From Kuenenia sp039794105 (GTDB taxonomy: Bacteria; Planctomycetota; Brocadiia; Brocadiales; Brocadiaceae): a DNA stretch of 64,000 nucleotides. Location of the stretch: assembly GCF_039794105.1 (NCBI RefSeq), contig NZ_JBDIWA010000015.1:14090-78089 (forward strand). Direction: 5' to 3'. Shown here piece after piece: positions 62,601 to 64,000 of the stretch. Made by a program: the position numbers and the translations under genes. The notes beneath the pieces were generated by a model. That model saw only the letters and a program-made list of their open reading frames with translations, searched no databases and was not told where the DNA came from. How positions within the stretch are numbered: the stretch's first letter is position 1; each line of letters starts with the position of its first letter.

Positions 62601-63584
62601 CTCTAACACTGTTTCAGAATAAGAAAGTACCCTGTGAAAAAGTTCCAATGCCTGCGCATAATCGCCAGACCGGTAATAGTCCCATGCCCGCACGACATCC
62701 TCATTTTCCCTGCCGTTTCCACCTTCGCCAGAAACCCCCATTCCTTCTGTTGAATAATGCGGGGCATCCATTTCGTCAAACACGCCATAATCATCCTCCC
62801 CATAATGAGTTTTCCGTACAATCGATAACAGGTTAGATTGTCTTTCCTTCGTTACCGCAATATGAGGCGAATTTTCCGGCGCTTCCTGCGTTTCCGCACG
62901 ATGATTGTTGATAATAGTTGCCTGAGGATATCCGTTTTTCCGCAGCATATCAATATCTCCCTGCAAATCCGACCGTTTCCCTGCCCCACCTGCAAGAAGG
63001 AGGTAATAGTGACCATCTTCCTTTATCCGTGTGCGAATACCGGTGGTACGGGAGATATATTTAGAACGTCTTTCCGCTTCTTCCCGATTGGTGATATGGG
63101 CAACCCGGATAGCATAGAAAGCGGCGGAATCATCCGCTCTTTCCGGTTTATTCTTTAATATTGGCGGCCTGGCGTTTGTTTTATCCGGCAATATTTCCAT
63201 GATAGCAGGAATAGCGCTGTATGGGTCATTCACCACAGATGCCTGTGGATATCCATTCGCCCTGATAATGTTTTCAGACTCCGACAGATCAGAACGGCTC
63301 TCCGCTTTCCCCGCAAGGAGGACATAATAATTTTGAGTGGTTCTTTTTATACAAACGGGAAGAAATATGTGTTGCGACAACTGCTTCGCGCGCTTCTTTG
63401 CTTCTTCCGGATCAGTGATATGAGCGACTTGAATGGTGTACAAACGGGACGCCAGCGTTTGCGCAGATGTATCGGGGTTATTGAAAGAAGCGTATCCATC
63501 CGGCAAACCCAAAGAATATGCAATGGTTCTCTGTGCCGCAAAAAAGATACAGCATAAAATGAAAAAACAAACACTTACTTTCAT
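59640..63584 (-). CDS. Very large secreted SPOR/TPR protein
   Basis: 1314 residues from ATG 63584 (a TTG at 63596 is also in frame). Signal peptide MKVSVCFFILCCIFFAAQRTIA. Two SPOR-like repeats at ~45-115 and ~155-230 (LYTIQVAHITDPEEAKKRAKQL...YYVLLAGKAESRSDL; FYAIRVAHITNREEAERRSKYI...YYLLLAGGAGKRSDL). TPR/HAT-type helical repeats run from ~295 to ~1075 (AWDYYRSGDYAQALELFHRVL, YRAGNFQEALEVYEQLY, ...). A ~230-residue C-terminal domain of unknown fold follows. SPOR domains bind denuded peptidoglycan at division sites. The protein may be an envelope scaffold linked to division or cell-wall remodelling (inference). Confidence 0.82.
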   Translation of the reverse strand: MKVSVCFFILCCIFFAAQRTIAYSLGLPDGYASFNNPDTSAQTLASRLYTIQVAHITDPEEAKKRAKQLSQHIFLPVCIKRTTQNYYVLLAGKAESRSDLSESENIIRANGYPQASVVNDPYSAIPAIMEILPDKTNARPPILKNKPERADDSAAFYAIRVAHITNREEAERRSKYISRTTGIRTRIKEDGHYYLLLAGGAGKRSDLQGDIDMLRKNGYPQATIINNHRAETQEAPENSPHIAVTKERQSNLLSIVRKTHYGEDDYGVFDEMDAPHYSTEGMGVSGEGGNGRENEDVVRAWDYYRSGDYAQALELFHRVLSYSETVLEAKLGKACCFVMQNDTTKAVPLLNELKEKNYALEKLADAFFRTGQFDEALELCDTMLFFDPSNKEVLCLKLNILVQTRQFREARMILAHMPKESDTLKMLQLRADLEFWLGNYGGAIVLYQDLISRWPENGDIWFGYFKALSSAQEWSLLSKAVKEGIDKIEMSDDRRDFLVEMYLSLEETEKALCLWRGMEIASERWGKTLFTIVNTLTANKKQEAAVQVLEQALEMDGANSLIAGELSLQYAFLDMPENSMEILRQFENTPETSSALNIAKAGLFSIVKNYETALSMLQAFEQNTGNDYKAQLIELECYYGLEDYEALIEKSDSLLQKWGEDESFPKSRVSALRILSQIKAGLHREAERDIGVLLGTQKEKYTAAMLSVLLYAYEGVELLAALENADYGSAVFSISLFASSGQMEEHYQSIQALGASLAESSSWSDTMPQQFFEDELFFDASKVTALRMLHAWKIADELSGHNNADITEQLAMAEYRAGNFQEALEVYEQLYRMREDASYKLGMMECFMAMNNKKKAKEVCDEIQLSNLPRQEMSRYLENVVKCGIEREAFYRIIMELPEDLTKNTRVITAIAMANIHYGDYFLANNIVTEYLLNNQISLSLFQLIMDKAGDFDKGRGGKYYQFAKNWLNDAVELYPENTGIQYQYARFLALHEEYEMAKKQFLTMWESNSRDTRAMIWMGKLNRQTHEFEESRKWYDLYLKTRPSDAIARRERELVNHWAQCKKQSDMVYAMVNRRMPGDYSDCWEWRSKRFEAKETQQSMFLQDAFTMNCRGESHFFPYLEQVAFYDESGGGMEGISREMPEQDAGAIGYSFDQTTGKWKRGTSFVFTGFSGVKGGSGNGDFLRPLSGRVNRYLAMDLPASMDHALSVEDKVMYFRKFGRATTDRLMAASHKDFKESLKNYVMGKIVPYQGEDEKGERFEIIRDDGINDIFDASLRCDKEVMRKGFYALPPGELKNISTVLGRIFLSSLLGEG

Positions 63585-63704
63585 TCGTATAAACAATGTA
63601 TTTTAAATTCCAAATTACAATTTCTGTAACTTCTCAATAAGTTATTGTAGTTCTGTAGGGAAAAATACAAAAGATGCGCTTGTTTAGAATTTCAAATTAT
63701 TTGT

Positions 63705-63845
63705 AACACTTTAGTTTTTTGAAAAATCCCAGCAATCTGGATTCTAAGCCCACGAAATTCATGTAGTGCGACGAGGTTCGTCGCACTACATGAATTTTCG
63801 TTCTCATACCCAAGTAGCGGCAAGGCATGCCTTGCCGCTACTTGG
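63705..63845. repeat. R3 end followed by two palindromes
   Basis: R3 end TAACACTTTAGTTTTTTGAA (63706-), then a palindromic block built on GTAGTGCGACGAGG/CCTCGTCGCACTAC type sequence (63763-63792, shared with the inside of the R3 copy at 37650-37740), then a perfect CCAAGTAGCGGCAAGGCATG-centred palindrome (63810-63845). A CGGGTTCAGGTTTGCAACC fragment (63876-) and another R3-like end (63918-63940) follow. No gene lies in 63597-64000. Confidence 0.7.
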
Positions 63846-64000
63846 GTACGTACTGGCGCTGGAAACTCCATTCGCGGGTTCAGGTTTGCAACCCAATGTC
63901 ATTAAGTTAAGAATTATTGTAACACTTTGGTTTTTAAAAAAACGTGTTACCGATAAGCTCCGTCGGAGCAACCTGTTTGTAGATAGGATACCATAACAGA

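Overview
The window (about 40% G+C by eye) looks like a chromosomal stretch of a Gram-negative planctomycete, most likely an anammox bacterium of the Brocadiales (Kuenenia-like). This is inference. It rests on the gene style: SBBP propeller and PDZ/solenoid proteins, a full moxR-bat cluster, an outer-membrane porin, many TPR proteins, a Minf_1886-family gene, and intergenic DNA filled with short inverted-repeat elements. No anammox signature enzyme (hydrazine synthase or dehydrogenase) lies in the window.

Layout. 1-1 kb: 3' end of a fused cobA-hemD gene. 1.3-3.9 kb: secreted seven-bladed SBBP propeller protein. 3.9-6.3 kb: tRNA-Pro, small zinc-ribbon protein, rtcA and a small cytochrome c. 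7-16.7 kb: moxR, DUF58, a BatD-like gene, an unknown gene, then batA, batB, batC, batD and batE. 16.8-24 kb: repeat-rich region with a micro-membrane protein, a decayed antitoxin gene, a CcbP-like protein, a metallo-beta-lactamase-fold hydrolase, a PDZ plus 12-repeat secreted protein, an HD-GYP response regulator and a RelE-type toxin-antitoxin pair. 24.2-28.8 kb: a hybrid histidine kinase with an N-terminal Rossmann domain and a degenerate GGDEF domain, then a DUF362 ferredoxin-like protein.

29.4-37.6 kb is a phosphate regulon on the minus strand: porin, pstS, long-form pstC and pstA, pstB, phoU. A clear promoter precedes it: four 11-bp Pho-box units followed by a perfect TATAAT, with a mobile-type inverted-repeat element sitting in the leader. 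38-43 kb holds a SLC13-type anion permease with TrkA-C domains, an Rrf2 regulator and a divergent nifU-nifS pair with a strong promoter and a 220-nt leader, which together suggest sulfur and Fe-S metabolism. 43-52 kb: degP/htrA, a degenerate phospholipase D-fold protein, a 16-TPR secreted protein, tilS, DUF192, a SUMF1-like protein and a Minf_1886 protein. 52.4-59.4 kb: hisD-hisC, udp, and an era-DUF2851-DUF374 operon. 59.4-63.6 kb: a Cys-rich micro-protein and a 1314-residue SPOR/TPR secreted protein. The right edge is repeat DNA.

The strongest points for a second look are the Pho-box promoter with its inserted element, the Rossmann-kinase-dead-GGDEF fusion, the 12-fold repeat PDZ protein, the PLD-fold protein that has lost its catalytic His/Lys, the unknown gene in the bat cluster, and at least six families of short dispersed inverted repeats.
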